Shown: positions 1-12,035 of the stretch, piece after piece
Numbering within the stretch: the stretch's first letter is position 1
Layout: each line of letters begins with the position of its first letter
NCBI GenBank assembly: GCA_944989445.1
Contig: CALYLW010000503.1
Location: 546,501-610,500, forward strand
From: Ampullaceana balthica
Taxonomy: Eukaryota > Mollusca > Gastropoda > Lymnaeidae
DNA: 64,000 nucleotides
Direction of reading: 5' to 3'
The notes under the pieces: model-generated
Database searches by the model: none
What the model was told of the DNA's origin: nothing
The model's input: only the letters and a program-made list of their open reading frames with translations
Translations under genes and position numbers: made by a program

Positions 1-300
1 GCACACGAGTCTCAATGGTTACGACCGCCGCTAAGCGGGGGATCATCAATGGCCTACCTAGGGTACAACCCCCACTGGAAGGTTTCCTCGGAGATGGCGT
101 CCGCGGCGTTCTTCGCAGTTCCTTTTGCTAATCCGTACAGGCACTCCTGGTCCTAAACCGGCACCGCTCAATGGCGTTGCTAGTAAAATGAAGGGGACAA
201 AACGGTCGCTTCGGAGTAACGGGTACTTTGGTTTCATCATCGACAATGCATCTAAATGCTTTGTCTAAGATCCGTACAGCGACTCTGATAATATGTGACT
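1..300 (-). repeat. Divergent dispersed repeat, related to 26.9-27.1 kb
   Basis: GC-richer than the DNA after it. Reverse-complementing 188-245 gives a string of blocks found in the same order near 27010-27075: tcgatgatgaaa, then gtacccgtt, then ccgaagcgacc, then gtcccc, then ctagc. The two copies are diverged and no protein is recognisable, so the family is not assigned. The match weakens beyond about position 150. Confidence 0.5.
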
Positions 301-495
301 AGCACCTAACACCTAACATATCGGACTTCGGCATTGCCTGCCAGGAGTTGTCTGTTTCGGGTCACGGGTCGCGGCCATGTCCGCGGCCCGCGACCTTATT
401 CGTCCGCCGAGCCCCGTAGAGCCCCTTCTCGACGGCCCAAACCACTAATCTCCCCCGTTTCTTTATTTTACCATGTGGTAGTACGGCTCACTCAC

Positions 496-739
496 CTGTA
501 GTCACCTGCACTTCCAATGCCGACATAACCGAACCCCAACCAGGATCCGGGTACAGAGAGGCTCGTGGGGCTGGAGGCCGAGGTGGTGTAGTTGGGAGAG
601 CCGAACTCCGGGATGGCCAGGAAGTCCGACCGTGGACTCGCTGACCGGTGCCGCTCGGCCGGACTGAGGCTGCCGGCCAGTGGTGAAGTCATCAGGCCGA
701 TTTGAGCCGGTCTAGGTGTCAGAGATCTCGAACATTGAC
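496..739 (-). CDS. Internal protein-coding exon, Ser/Pro-rich, product unknown
   Basis: On the minus strand a pyrimidine-rich tract ends in cattgcag at 740-747, followed by an open frame that runs to ctacag at 496 and then the donor gtgagt (495-490). The exon is 244 nt. It encodes about 80 residues without a stop, rich in Ser, Pro and Gly, with SLSPAERHRSASPRSDF in the middle and GFGYVGIGSAGDY before the donor. Codon third positions are GC-rich, unlike the AT-rich surroundings, which supports selection on coding. No domain is visible; it reads like a disordered linker with possible phosphorylation sites. No neighbouring exon of the same gene was recognised, so the rest may lie outside the window. 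The 96-residue open frame that begins at 782 includes intron bases upstream of the acceptor; its first methionine is probably not a start. A chance open frame is the alternative. Confidence 0.6.
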
Positions 740-914
740 CTGCAATGAAAGCAGCAAGCGAGCTCCATAAATGTTGCCACACTTCTGTACTTTTTTGGAT
801 ATTTAGATAAAATAATTAACAAATAAATTCTATTTTTTAACAGAATGACATTTATTCAAGAAATTTAAATAAAATTTTTAAAAAGTAACGAAACATCGTT
901 TAAGATTGCATATA
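740..914. other. AT-rich non-coding sequence, probably intron
   Basis: Lies directly upstream of the exon acceptor on the minus strand. AT-rich homopolymer runs only; no feature seen beyond the acceptor pyrimidine tract. Confidence 0.4.
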
Positions 915-990
915 CAGTCAGACCTCGCTAATTCGAACTCAAAAGGACCAGGAAAAAATTTCGACTTATTGGGTTTTCGAGTAAGTTTTC
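915..990 (+). mobile_element. Pogo/Tigger-like DNA transposon terminus, one end only
   Basis: After a TA dinucleotide at 913-914 the sequence reads cagtcagacctcgctaattc and continues with gaactcaaaa. This has the form of pogo/Tigger-type termini, which start CAGT and run into 'ctcg.taattcgaac'. No matching inverted end or transposase was found downstream, so it is either a remnant or the partner end is too degraded to see. Confidence 0.45.
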
Positions 991-1881
991 TTTCGTCTCT
1001 GTTGCCGAGTAACTAAACAGAGCACCTGCTGTACAAACGATCACATCTTATGGACTTCACACATCAATTTAATAGAATCCTTCGAGGGTGATGTTTCCAG
1101 TTTTAGTCATGTGAAAGCTTTACACCGTCATTTCATTTCTTGTTGTGTTCACATAATTTGTTGCCCATTTCGTTCTAAAGTACACAGAGGATAAGGTTTC
1201 TTACTAAGGATAATCTTATTGAAAGTATGCGGCTATCTATAAAGAATACGAGAATGCTAAAGGTCAACTGTATGATTACAACTGGAGTCGATACATTTTA
1301 TAGACAGTTCCGCATTGGGAAACCAGGCAATTAAGGTTCACAAAGATTTCATATAGGCAAAAAAAATCTTAATATAAAAACAAATCAAGTTCGCTTTCGA
1401 AAGAAATCTTTGTAAACGTACCGACTTTTTGATGCCGAAACTATAAAAAAATAAATTAATAAATAAATAAAATTAGTCATGACGAAGCATTTCAATGAAA
1501 TTGATAGAATAGAATGTTCATTGGCGAGATATGACGCAATCCCTGGTTGTTGGTTAATGTCGTCAATAACTGTGCAATCGCGGTAAAACTTGAAAGATCA
1601 GTCAAACAAATGGTGCCTGTGAGTGTATGACGAACTAACAAATGGTAGTCGCCTGATCTTTCTTTTCATTTTTTTTTGGTCATTTCATGTTTGACAACTT
1701 ATCCAAAATGCCTGTTTCCAATTACGGCATAAAGCAAATGAGCCGGAAAAAAGTTGCTTAACATTAATATATTGTAATTATTTTATTTTTTTCTGTGAGA
1801 GCGTTGATATGATATATCTGATGTGGCAGCAACTGTTGTGAGATTCGCATTCTTACATTTCTATTATTTGAAATGAACAGA
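991..1881. other. Unannotated AT-rich sequence
   Basis: No coding frame, repeat array or transposon end recognised. It could be the interior of a decayed element starting at 915. Confidence 0.3.
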
Positions 1882-1950
1882 CCGTGTTTATAAGCTCCCC
1901 TTGTTTATAAGCTCCTCTTGTTTATAACCTCCCCTTGTTTATAACCTCCC
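1882..1950 (+). repeat. Four-copy 19-bp tandem repeat
   Basis: The unit gtttataagctccccttg is repeated four times with small changes (agctcc versus acctcc). It lies in non-coding DNA and has no evident function. Confidence 0.75.
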
Positions 1951-4240
1951 CACTCAAACCCAACCCAACTATAGCACATGTATTCATACATACTGTGTAA
2001 CGATATGCGGTGTTGCTGTGTGTTCAATAAAAAAAAAGAAGTCGACAATGATTTCCTGGAGGAGGCGCCAGTGCGTTGCTAATATTCGGATAAACGATTT
2101 TAACTGAGAACAGCCCACGTCTGCTCGTGTCGGATCATCTGGTCCGTCAGTGTTTTTTATTTATTTTTTTTAGATCTGGTTGCCCAACATTGGAGGTGGG
2201 GTTTTTTCGGGGAAGGGGGGGATGTACAGAGGGGGATGCTTTGTTTCGACGCAGATTCTGATAAAATTTCCTTGTCCTCTTATAAACTTTAAGTAAGTTT
2301 TCTTCTCATATCTTATACTATATTGTTTTTCAAAGGTTGCGTCTTGCCATTTTAATGGTTCGTAATATGTCTTGTTTTTGTTTTTTTTTGTTGTTGTTGA
2401 AGTCTAAAGAGATCAAGTTCCACCCTTTTATTTATGACCGGCCTCACCCCGTTCGACCTTGCCCTTGGCAGCGGGCCATCTAAATTTAATCTATCGGCTT
2501 GGATAACGTGACCGGCAAGAAGTCCGTCAACCCCCACGGAACGCCTCGCGACAAACACACCAGCCATATTCAGTTCCGTCCCTTTCATTATCTCAACACT
2601 TGGTTGGGTCGAAGATGCACACTTGGAACTTGGAACATTTTTTTTTAATTTCAAGGCTGGCGATTTATCTTGTTTCCTGCTATGCTCTTTTTCTCTTAAA
2701 AATATAATTTTGATTCATCGGACCCTTTTTTGGAGAAGGTTTACAGCAGCTTCAGCGAAAGTCTAGACAGTGAAGTAACACTTCCATATTCCAAAGTTTA
2801 AGTTTGAATTTAATAGTGCGCACACGAGAGCAGATTTTTTTACTTGCACTTAACTCCTTTGGGTCATTTCTTGTGAGGTTTTTTTGGGTTTGGTTTGTTT
2901 AATATCAACATGTATTAAGTCATCAAAGAGAAGAAAGAAGCCAGAAGAAAGTTGTTTTTTCAAAACCCGTCAGACGCTGAAATGAACAATTGAAGATTAA
3001 TAATAAAATATTGTCAGGCAATGAGTACAATTTAAAATGAACAGTGCGAAGAACCAAAGAAGCCTGTTGTCAATTTGTTGTTGTTCGTAGATCTTCTGTA
3101 GACACAAACAGAAACCACACAAATGTCTCAAGACAACAACGGAATAATAGGGGTTGAGTGTAGACACTTAACAAACTTGACACCAAGTGAAACATATAAA
3201 CATAACGCTTTGTATATTGTAGTTAACTATGTTGAAATTTATCACCCTTTCACTTGTTATTTGATTGATACCGTTAAACATTTTTTTAATCAATGCTTGC
3301 GTTTTTTTTAAATGTATTCTTCAATGGCAGATTTTATTTTTCTTGATTCATTTTGTGAAAATAAAACTAGTCTCCTCCCGCCATCATTGTTATGATCATC
3401 AAACTGGCTCTTTAGGCTAATAGTAGCAAGAGAGAATAGATCATTTAAAGTCTGTTTCTGACCTACGGCTTTATAAGTGGATAAGGCCCACATTATTTGA
3501 AAGATCTAACTTGAGAACCTGTATCTATATATACAGTGGCAGCGTTCCTTCATAACGCTTTCAGAAAGTTCCCGGAGTGGATACACACAAGAATCAGCTT
3601 CACCAAAGTTATGGAACTTTTCTTCACAAATAATTGAGGGTGTGCGACATAAAATACACATTTAAAATAATTTAAATCTTTTTTGTTGCTTTTATTGAAG
3701 CGATTTTTCGAAGACCAGAGCCCGACGCGCATGCTGGACTAGCATGGTCAGTTAGTGCTATGGACAAAATTCATCATTTACTGATGTCGTAGGTACAACA
3801 GAAACATGGGAAGGTATATTCGCTATTGAAATTCTTGAGACATCTATTGGCTAACAACAAACTGTGATTTAAATTTTGTCTACAATAAAAGAACCACGAC
3901 TATTTTCTTCCGCTTTGTGTGTGTGTAGAAGGGAGGGCGGGGTTAAGGCGTGAAGGGGGGGGTATAATTGGTATAGCTATTTTTCGTACAGAATCATGTC
4001 TTCGAAAGAATATTTGAATCTTATATTCAAGATTTATTATGCTCTCTATGTAGTCAATTTTTGTTAAACAGTATTCGATATAAGTACAATTCAAGCTCAT
4101 TGTCACTCGATGAGATTCACTTCTAATTGGACCATTTCTATACAACTGGGTTGAAACGGGTGTTGAATACGACCAGTAGAAAAAATTACGCTGTACGGAT
4201 TTTATCACCGGTTGATGAAAAACGATGACGAAAAGCGAGT
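1951..4240. other. Unannotated sequence with one odd minus-strand open frame
   Basis: Mostly AT-rich. On the minus strand 2654-2352 is open and GC-richer (VEIMKGTELNMAGVFVARR in its first half), then runs into a (caa)n-like stretch near 2390-2400. That pattern fits a retroelement 3' end with a simple tail as well as an exon. No splice sites of the quality seen at 496-739 were found. Other open frames here are short and composition-driven. Confidence 0.3.
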
Positions 4241-4326
4241 GAGTGTGTGAGTATGTGTGTGTGTGTGCATGTGTATGTGTTTATGTGTGTGTGTATGTGT
4301 GTCTGCGTATATGTGCCAGTGTGTGT
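4241..4326 (+). repeat. Imperfect (GT)n microsatellite
   Basis: Alternating purine-pyrimidine GT/TG run with interruptions (gtgtgtgcatgtgtatgtgt). Short plus-strand open readings here are repeat artefacts. Confidence 0.85.
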
Positions 4327-6029
4327 TTCCCTTTCTAATCTCATTATCTGATTATTTTGTTCTCGTCAGCGGGGCCCAGTCACATGCACACATATCGATC
4401 AGAATGTTGTGTTTAATGTAGAAACATTAAGTCGGGTGGGGACCACAACGAGCAAGGATTGCTGCCGCGTTATTAACAGATTTTTACCCCACTCGGGCCC
4501 GCCTCGAGACACGCTCGCACCAATACATCACGAGGATAAAACACATTGAAAGCGATGGACATGGCGGAATCATTGTTTGAAGTACCACGCGAGTAATAGT
4601 TTCTCCACGGGGGTAAAGGTGGCCGAATAACGTCATACAAGAGACAGAAAGATAGCTAGAGCGATGGAGATAGACGGAGACAAAAAGAGACAGAGAGAGG
4701 GAGTAAAAAAAATACGGAAACTGAAATGAAAATTTTAAAGTTCAAGGATAACATTTTTTTTCAAATTTTCACTCCAGAGTATTATTTTTTTTTATAAAAA
4801 TGTTTAATAATCGATTCATGAGAACTAATGGCAGACCCGATGTCGGGCTTAAAATAAAACGGCTGAGAATCAATGTGGGTCACAAAGCTTTCAATTTACG
4901 TCGAACGTATTTCAGTAAATGTCTGTAAAAAAACACGCTATCTTAGAAGACAACGCCCCAACTCTCAAACACAACCCCCCCCCCAAACCCCTACCCCCAC
5001 ATTTTAAAAATATTTCAACAACTTTATCCACAAAAAAAAAGAATTAAAAGAAACGATCTAATGTGGAAACACATTGGTATAGTGGACATAATGCTTTGAT
5101 TCTAACACATTCAATCTAATGATTTAATCCAAACACATTGAATTTGATATCCTGCCGAACATCTATTCTGTATAAAACAGAAATGAAATGGGAAAATAAT
5201 TATTTTTACAAAACTCTTATGGCCTTGCTCAATGATAAGTTTGAAAATGGTTTTGATTTCGATTTAAATTCATCACTGGGCAGAAACGTCATACATAAGT
5301 TATGCAAAGTCTAAGTGCTCTTTCATCGTAAAAAGAGAGTTTTTTTTTAAAACAGGAAACATTAAAAAAATCGAAGAGTTGCTGTTCCTTTTGACATATT
5401 CACAAGGGCAACTAAATTATTCTTTGAAAACAGGAATGAAAAAGGGCAAAATAGTTAAACTTACAGGGTTTCTATAAATTGTCAGTGACAAAGGCACCTG
5501 AAATAAAGACTCGATTACAAGTGTTGCAGATGAACAATGTTAATCTATTGATTGACCCAAGTGCCATGCCGGCCACCGGTTTTCTCTATCGGCAGGTCCT
5601 TTTTCGGCAACAGCTGCATGCGGGAGACCCATAAAGAAGTCAATAGGTTAGGCTGGTTAGCCACTTAGCCTTCGCTGTCTCTTATTTGTCCGTCTCAAGG
5701 CTTGCCCTTCGGCGGATGGAAGCGAAGGTCGTCAGTTGGCGGTGTTCGGAGAAGTGCAGTACGATATAAAAATATAAACAGTTTCATGATGGCTCGGCTC
5801 CACGATCCAAGTCAAAGACGATCTTAAACAAACAAACAAACAGCTATAAGAACATATAATCCGGCGCCAGAAAAATATCGCTAGCTCTCCTGCCGAGATG
5901 ATGGAAGGTTTGGGTAGGCACATCATAAAGCGTTGACAGGCGAGGAAATGTATCGCATAAAACATAGGACGTTTAGCGAAAGATCTCCTAATTAATCTAA
6001 ATAATCTCTAAATATAATTCACCAATGCG
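4327..6029. other. Unannotated sequence
   Basis: Small GA-rich stretch near 4640-4700 and a C-run near 4975-4985. No gene, transposon end or array recognised. Confidence 0.3.
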
Positions 6030-6350
6030 AGTATGTGCATATGAGCATGACAAATGAGCCTCGCTGGGGTCGACCATTCAGTTTATAGTTGGCAAGCAGA
6101 GTTCATCTCGAGACCAACAATGGCTTTTGCGTTCAGTTGCGTTGTTGCTTCACAGAATAACGTGTGATTCGTAGTGTAGTGGTTATCACGTCCACGTTAC
6201 ATGGGAAGGTCATGGGTTCAAGCCCAGCGAAAACATTAATTTGTAACTGTTAAAAATATGTGTTTGAGCCCATTTTTTCCCCTTTTTTTGCGAACATGGC
6301 TGACCCTCGCTGGAGTCGGCCAAGCACAGTTTATGGTTGGCAAGTTAGGG
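6030..6350 (+). repeat. tRNA-Val-like SINE with duplicated body
   Basis: 6164-6236 resembles a tRNA-Val: A-box region gtagtgtagtggttatcacg, a TAC anticodon position in cgttaca, and a B-box-like gggttcaagccc. The T-arm lacks one base of the normal stem and the acceptor arms pair poorly, so this is not a working tRNA gene. Downstream at 6304-6343 the body reads cctcgctggagtcggcc then gtttatggttggcaag. A second copy of that body, without the tRNA part, sits upstream at 6058-6096. Together this looks like a tRNA-derived SINE beside a headless copy. Confidence 0.5.
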
Positions 6351-6380
6351 TGGTGAAGGGTGGTGATCATACATCTGGCC

Positions 6381-6549
6381 AAATCTGGCTGGTCGGTAGA
6401 GCCATAACATATACATATATCTAATAGCTCCGGATCCCTCAAATCCGAAATCCGGCCATTTTTACATATCCGTCTCCGGCCGGATTTCACTTCATAAATC
6501 CGGCCAAATCCGGCCGGATTTCAAAAGTTTGAATCCGGTACACCCCTAA
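6381..6549 (-). mobile_element. Terminus of a small DNA transposon, one end
   Basis: Reverse-complemented, it ends with ggggtgtaccggattcaaac followed by short repeats of ccggatttc and ccggcc. A G-rich outer end with a 'ggatt/aatcc' subterminal repeat suggests a hAT-like or similar inverted-repeat element. The opposite end was not found. Confidence 0.4.
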
Positions 6550-7073
6550 CAAATACACACATTTTGTTTCAGTACAAAACATTATTATCGTAACTATACA
6601 AAACTTGTAATGCCATGGATGGTACAGACATTGAAGGTTTTAGAAGAAATGAACACGTTCAAAGGTAGCATGAAGAATTGCAAGAGATGAACGCAACAAC
6701 AACAAACACACACACACAAAACACCTTGTGGGTGATATAATTATTTTTGTAAAATCATTTCTGATCGGTGGCGGATGATTGTGGTTTTGATCTGTACGGT
6801 AAAGCTTTAAACGAAACTTCCGATATGAAGTTTAAAAACAAACAACTATAGCAAAAGCAAAAATATACGCATGTGTCCACTGTGATACAAATGTGTAAAA
6901 AAAAATCAAGGTAAGAAAACCTGAACTGCATATCGATCGCAAATACCCACCACAAAATCACGAGATGCATAGAAAACAAGTTTTTTCATATTATTTGAGC
7001 GAACCAAAGAAAACGCTGGCCACTCAAAATCCCACTACTACTCAAGGTTGCATAGAAAATACCTTACAGAGAG
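6550..7073. other. Unannotated AT-rich sequence
   Basis: Nothing recognised apart from a short (ac) run near 6704-6720. Confidence 0.3.
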
Positions 7074-7106
7074 TGAGAGAGGGGGGATGGGGAGAGAGAG
7101 AGAGAG

Positions 7107-7159
<53 letters not shown>

Positions 7160-7167
7160 GAGAGAAT
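7074..7167 (+). repeat. (GA)n microsatellite
   Basis: Almost pure gagaga with a few G-runs and one agaatgag interruption. Confidence 0.9.
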
Positions 7168-8290
7168 GCATTAAACTTTAATCGAAGTCTCTTCTGTTTG
7201 AAAAGTGCGCCAATCATGTCATAAGTCCTGGCCTGTTAGTAGGAACCTTCTGTGAAGGATTTGAATCAATAAATCCGTGAGAATGCTATGACCAAAGTCT
7301 GGGGCCCGGGGGGAGGGGGGTGGGAGGGGAATCAAGAATCTAATTTAAAAAAAATAAAAGTTACAGGAGTCCATCAATTTAAGTATAAGATTGCCATCTT
7401 CGTGACGCAGTCTGACACATGACACTTTGACGTGCTGGAAAATTGATAAATCATTTAAATGAAATGAGAAATTATATTACATATGAATAGAAAACGATGT
7501 TATAGCAATGATGGTGCCGCGTAAAATCGGATGTTTGAGTACATACTTGTAAAAGCGCGGTCAGTATGTAACTGTGGGAAATCGGTGTGTAGCAGCTCGT
7601 ATCGTGTGTGGAGAACCGATTTATAGATACGTTTAAAAATATATTCCTCTTGGTTATTGGACGGAGGCATAACGGAAGTAATCGTGGAAACGCGCAAAGA
7701 TCGACGAGAAGCTGAAGAGAGGCAACTATAAAAACAAGAACTACACAGAAGAATACTAAACAAAACAAAACAAAAAAGAAAAAATTAAAAAATGCCAATG
7801 TTTTAAATACCTGATCTCATGCTGAGCAGTCACCGAAGTCAATCCTTCAAACAAACAACAACAACAACAAAAAAACCACCAACAAATGGCGAACTAACTA
7901 TACCACGTCGGCGAGGTAATTACCCGCTGTTTGTGTTTACCCAGGGGTCTTAGCAACAAGCGTAAAGAGATACATCTCACACCTTCCCCCCCCGCACACC
8001 CCTTCTCCTACTCTTCCAGGTATCACAGAAAGGGAGACCACCCTCTAACAAAGTGAGTCACAGTCAAAGTGAGGGAGTTTTAAAAGAAGAAAAAAAAAGA
8101 AACAAGAAACCAACAAAGGCAGTCTGGAAATCGCACGCAAGTGGTCTCAATGTCTTTAACTCACTAGAGTGATGTGTCCCCAAGTATCCAGTTGCTGCGT
8201 CCTCCCCCCCCAACCCCACCACTCACACCATCTTTCCGAACGAGGACGAGTTCATACTCACACACACCTGCACCAACAGAGAAGGAGAAA

Positions 8291-8322
<32 letters not shown>

Positions 8323-9225
8323 TCCATGCAGACAGGCGCTCCGAAAAATTTCTTTCTTAAGTGCCAGATACACACATGAGTGATCACAGAAGGATTTTTA
8401 AAAATATTTTTTCTTTAAATTTTAAATGTAATTTGTTGTTGTTTTTATACTCAAATATTACTTGATGGCAACTGGCCTTTCCGTTTCTTCGTATCGACCA
8501 GCATCAGCCGTACCCCCCCCCCTTTTATTTTCGCCCAGGGGAAGGGAATGGAGGGTAATTACAGACGTTGTATATTAACTCAACTCTCCGAAGCAAACCG
8601 CTACCACCCCCACCAACTCCCCCCTCCCCTCCCGTTTCCTCACAACTATCTATTATTCATCAGAATTGGATTTGTACGTCATCTGCCTTGTTAACCGGCT
8701 TAATTAACCGGTGGCTTCCTACCCTGACGCTGACGTGCGTCCGATGAGCCTTCATGCCGGGTGACGAGGCGTCTGAAGCGGCTGGTTGTGGTGGAAATCG
8801 ATGTTTGATATTTTACGTCTAAATATACCTTTTTGTGTTGGCTATTTTCGTCGACGTAAGTGCCTCAATAAACTAACTTTAGCTGACAAGGAGCTTTTAG
8901 AGAGACAAGTAGGTAGTTGCGCAACAAAGTAGAAAGGACAAAAATATGACAAGGAAAAGCTCAAGAAACGATGACTTGTAGCACATATTGACGTGCCTGA
9001 TAATGTGTTACGAAACTCATGACACAAAAAGAAATTAACGCCAATAAGAACTGCTATGATTGATTTTTTTTATAAAAGAGGATAGTACATGAATGAAAAA
9101 TGTCATGGCTCTTGCATTTGTGCGTGTGAAATAAATTGTCTTTAAAAAAAAAGGGGGGGGGGTTAAGTGTTTCTGTGTTTTCCCTAACAATAATTGAAAC
9201 GTGAATTTCTCGTGAGAGCCTTGTA
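7168..9225. other. Unannotated sequence with short simple repeats
   Basis: Contains a G-run near 7303-7330, (caa)n near 7852-7872, a C-rich strip near 8590-8635 and (ca)n at 8292-8319. Open frames such as 7472-7798 minus follow A-rich or pyrimidine-rich composition and show no domain. Confidence 0.35.
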
Positions 9226-10639
9226 AGGGAACGTCCATAAAGTACGTCACGCTATTTTTTACCATTTCAACTCCCCCCTCCACCCTGTAACAAAATGTCA
9301 CAAATCTTGGAACCCACCCCCCCCCCTAAAGTACGTCACACTTTCGAACATAAATAATTATTTTATTAACAAAATAATTAAAACTTTATATAAAACACCG
9401 GGACGTCACACATGGCCGGACACCCCCTCCACAGTGGCGGATTTAGGTTTGTCTGCGTGGGGGGGCCAGCAAAATTTCAGGGGGCGCCGTAAAATTTATT
9501 TTTATTCATTCACTTAGTATAAATTTTTCTAGGTGCTGAAATAAAATAATTTGTCTTAATGGCTGGTTCTGCAATGAAGATTAGAAATTTGATATGATAT
9601 TCACTCTTATTGCTATATTTTATTTTGAAAAAAACATTTCTGCTCACTTTAAATGTGAGATTTACTTTAATAAGTTTTCATCTTAAGAGACTGCAACTTG
9701 CTAGACAAAAAAAACCATCTAGTCTTAAGTAGACATGGTTAATCAATTGAATTTATGAAAATGGTAGTTAATTTGGGAGCTGTTATATGTGACCAAATCT
9801 AAATATCTCATAATCCTTTGTGTTCACTTTCAATTGCTGAATATCCTAGCAGACTTTAACATAGAAAACTCAGCATAATAAGTTTATAATCTTTGGGCTA
9901 AATAAAACATCTAAAATGTTTTGATAATGAGGTAGAATTGATTAATTTTTTTTATAGGCCTCCAATAGTTTGTTGTACTATCTGCAAGATTCATCAGTTT
10001 GTTCATCTTGCCATAAATAGCAGTGAAAGTAACTCAAACAAATAACTAAATGTTAAATAATAAATGCTGCGTTGATCATTCAAAATAAATTATTTAACAT
10101 TCTTTTTGTTTACATCAAACCATTGCAATGAATCTCTTCAATATACAAACAATTGCTGTATATTCAGGAGAGTAATAGGTCACAAATGCAAACAAAATAT
10201 AATGTGTTTAAAAAAATGCTAATCCTTATATAAGAAAAGGCAATGTTCTGTCCGGTCATCGATAGTGATTGGTCCCTCAAACACATATGACTCCTACAGC
10301 CAATCATATTGAACACGTTTACGCGGACGTTCAAAACGAGTTATTTTTGGTGAAGTATTTCTTCAAAGACTTTATTTTGAGTTATGCGCGTTGGGATGTA
10401 TAATCTGATGCTACAAATAATGAAAAACACAGAGACATTGGTGGAGCGGATTGGTCAAGATTAGTAACACACACACAAAGAGTGCCAATAATATCATACT
10501 TATAAATAAACTAAACAATTTACTTCAGAATTTAAAAAAATAATTCAACATTGCAAGTTTGAGCATCAAACTTTGGGAAAATCAATGAACTTTACACAAA
10601 CAATGATTGTAATTTCCTTAAATAAACATTTAATAATGT

Positions 10640-10758
10640 TTAACATCTAATAAGAATGCAGGACTAAACACAAACCATGGATAACCATAAGACGCAATAA
10701 TCTTATGTATAGAAGGAGCATCTGTAACAGATAAGATAAGATACGATAAGATAGAGCC
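10640..10758 (+). mobile_element. LINE 3' end fragment with (GATAA)n tail
   Basis: Matches the 3' end of the LINE at 33.5 kb: tgcaggactaaacacaaacc, then gacgcaataatctt, a small hairpin tatgtatagaagg, and a tail of agataagataagat. About 120 bp survives, sitting inside the hAT element and therefore younger than it. Confidence 0.7.
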
Positions 10759-10765
10759 CTGAGCC

Positions 10766-11035
10766 CTATATAAATTGCTTTCTACGTGATTTCATTGAAG
10801 CAAAAAGATTTATCGTTGATTCAAAGTCAACGTTCTCAGCTAGATCATGTTCGATTGAAATTAATGCCGATCCAGACAGACGTTTGTTTGTCATTGTTGA
10901 GCGCAAATAATTGTTGATGAGTTTTAATCTATTGAAACTTCTTTCAGCAATAGCACTGCTAACAGGAAGAGTCAAATAAATTTTATTGAGTATTGACAAT
11001 TTCGGGAGACCTGATGCCATGTGTTTTTCAGTCAA
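10766..11035 (-). pseudogene. hAT transposase C-terminal dimerisation domain fragment
   Basis: An open frame of 89 residues contains AIAERSFNRLKLINNYLRS at about residues 28-47. This is the hAT dimerisation-domain signature, in which a small residue-x-x-ERSFS motif is followed by LKxIKNxxRSxMxxxRL. The frame ends 'HDLAENVDFESTIN', also normal for the end of this domain. It is the last part of the element's transposase, which cuts and rejoins element ends in the nucleus. The N-terminal parts lie upstream on the same strand near 12.0-12.6 kb; the stretch between holds family X and stops. The apparent start codon is not a real start. Confidence 0.8.
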
Positions 11036-11385
11036 GAACGGCTGAACCTTTTTAAGTTATAGTTCACTAGATAATGTGAAATGTATTAATGCATACAAAT
11101 CTTTGAAGTTATCATATTTCCTGATTGCTTCTTCAAGGTTAATGTCGTGTTTGTAAATTTTGCATAAACTTCGAAAAGAATATTTACTTAATATTCTTCC
11201 AACATTTGTGATAGATCAATACAATAGAATTAAGTAACTGTGCCCCAAAAGTCATTAAGTCGACTATCTATTTGTATTTAAAGTGTATCCATGATAGTGA
11301 AGTACGTTTCAGATTTAAAGCGCGTGGTTGAATCATCAGCCATTTTATCTCTGCTAAGTTCGCCTGCCATGCTTTTCTTTTTTTA

Positions 11386-11723
11386 AATCCTTTATATTAA
11401 CTCGTGGTGTCTGCGCCTTTGTCGCCAAATCGTTTGATATATTTTTAACCCACTTTCTCGTAAGCTAGCGAGCTGAAATTTAGCAGGCAGTTTTATGGCG
11501 ATGATAAAAACTATGTATCAAAATTTCAGATCGATCGCATGTACCTTAATTAAATTATTGAATTTTTAGATTATTTTATTTATTCCTATGTATCATGTTA
11601 TTTTTTGAGATAGAGTGTCTCTAGACTGCAATTTTGTATTTTTTGGATGGTCTTGCGCTGCGTATTATAATGAACATTCTCTTAGTTACGTCTCGTACAT
11701 AAAGGATTTATAGTCAAAAACTT
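11386..11723 (+). repeat. Family X repeat, copy 1
   Basis: Starts tcctttatattaactcgtgg and has the shared core: aacccactttctcgtaagct, gagctgaaatttagcagg, then tcaaaatttcagatcgatcg and taattaaattattga. Ends with aaggatttatagtcaaaaac. Other copies are at 11724, 40692, 48626 and 59674, all in the same orientation. No coding potential; class unknown. Confidence 0.8.
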
Positions 11724-11925
11724 TCTATTAACTCGTGGTGTCTGGTTGATTGCTTGCTTGTTTGTCGAAAAAAACTTTGGATCGATTTTTAACCCACTTC
11801 CTCGTACGCTATCTTGCTGAAATTTTTCAGGCAGACTCGTGCCGATGATAAAAACGAGGTATAAAAATTTCAGATCGATCGCATTTACTGTAATTAAATT
11901 ATTGAACTTTTAGATTATTTTATTG
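11724..11925 (+). repeat. Family X repeat, copy 2, 3'-shortened
   Basis: Begins at ctattaactcgtggtgtctg directly after copy 1 and keeps the core up to the 'taattaaattattgaac' segment, then loses similarity. Arranged head-to-tail with copy 1. Confidence 0.75.
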
Positions 11926-12035
11926 CAATTCACTTTTCTTTAGATTCTGATTTAACATCTAGTTTTGAGCCATTTTCGTTAATAAATGATTTGACATCTA
12001 CATTCAGAATTTCAAAAGCTTCATCGCTTCTAATT

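Noticed and set aside
1..300. Possible ribosomal RNA segment, because GC-rich and non-coding
   Set aside because: No conserved rRNA core sequence recognised, and a diverged relative exists at 27 kb next to a SINE.
2352..2654. 100-residue minus-strand frame as a second exon
   Set aside because: No convincing acceptor or donor; runs into a (caa)n-like tail that fits a retroelement end equally well.
6164..6236. Possible functional tRNA-Val gene
   Set aside because: The T-arm is one base short, acceptor pairing is poor, and it is embedded in a duplicated SINE-like body.
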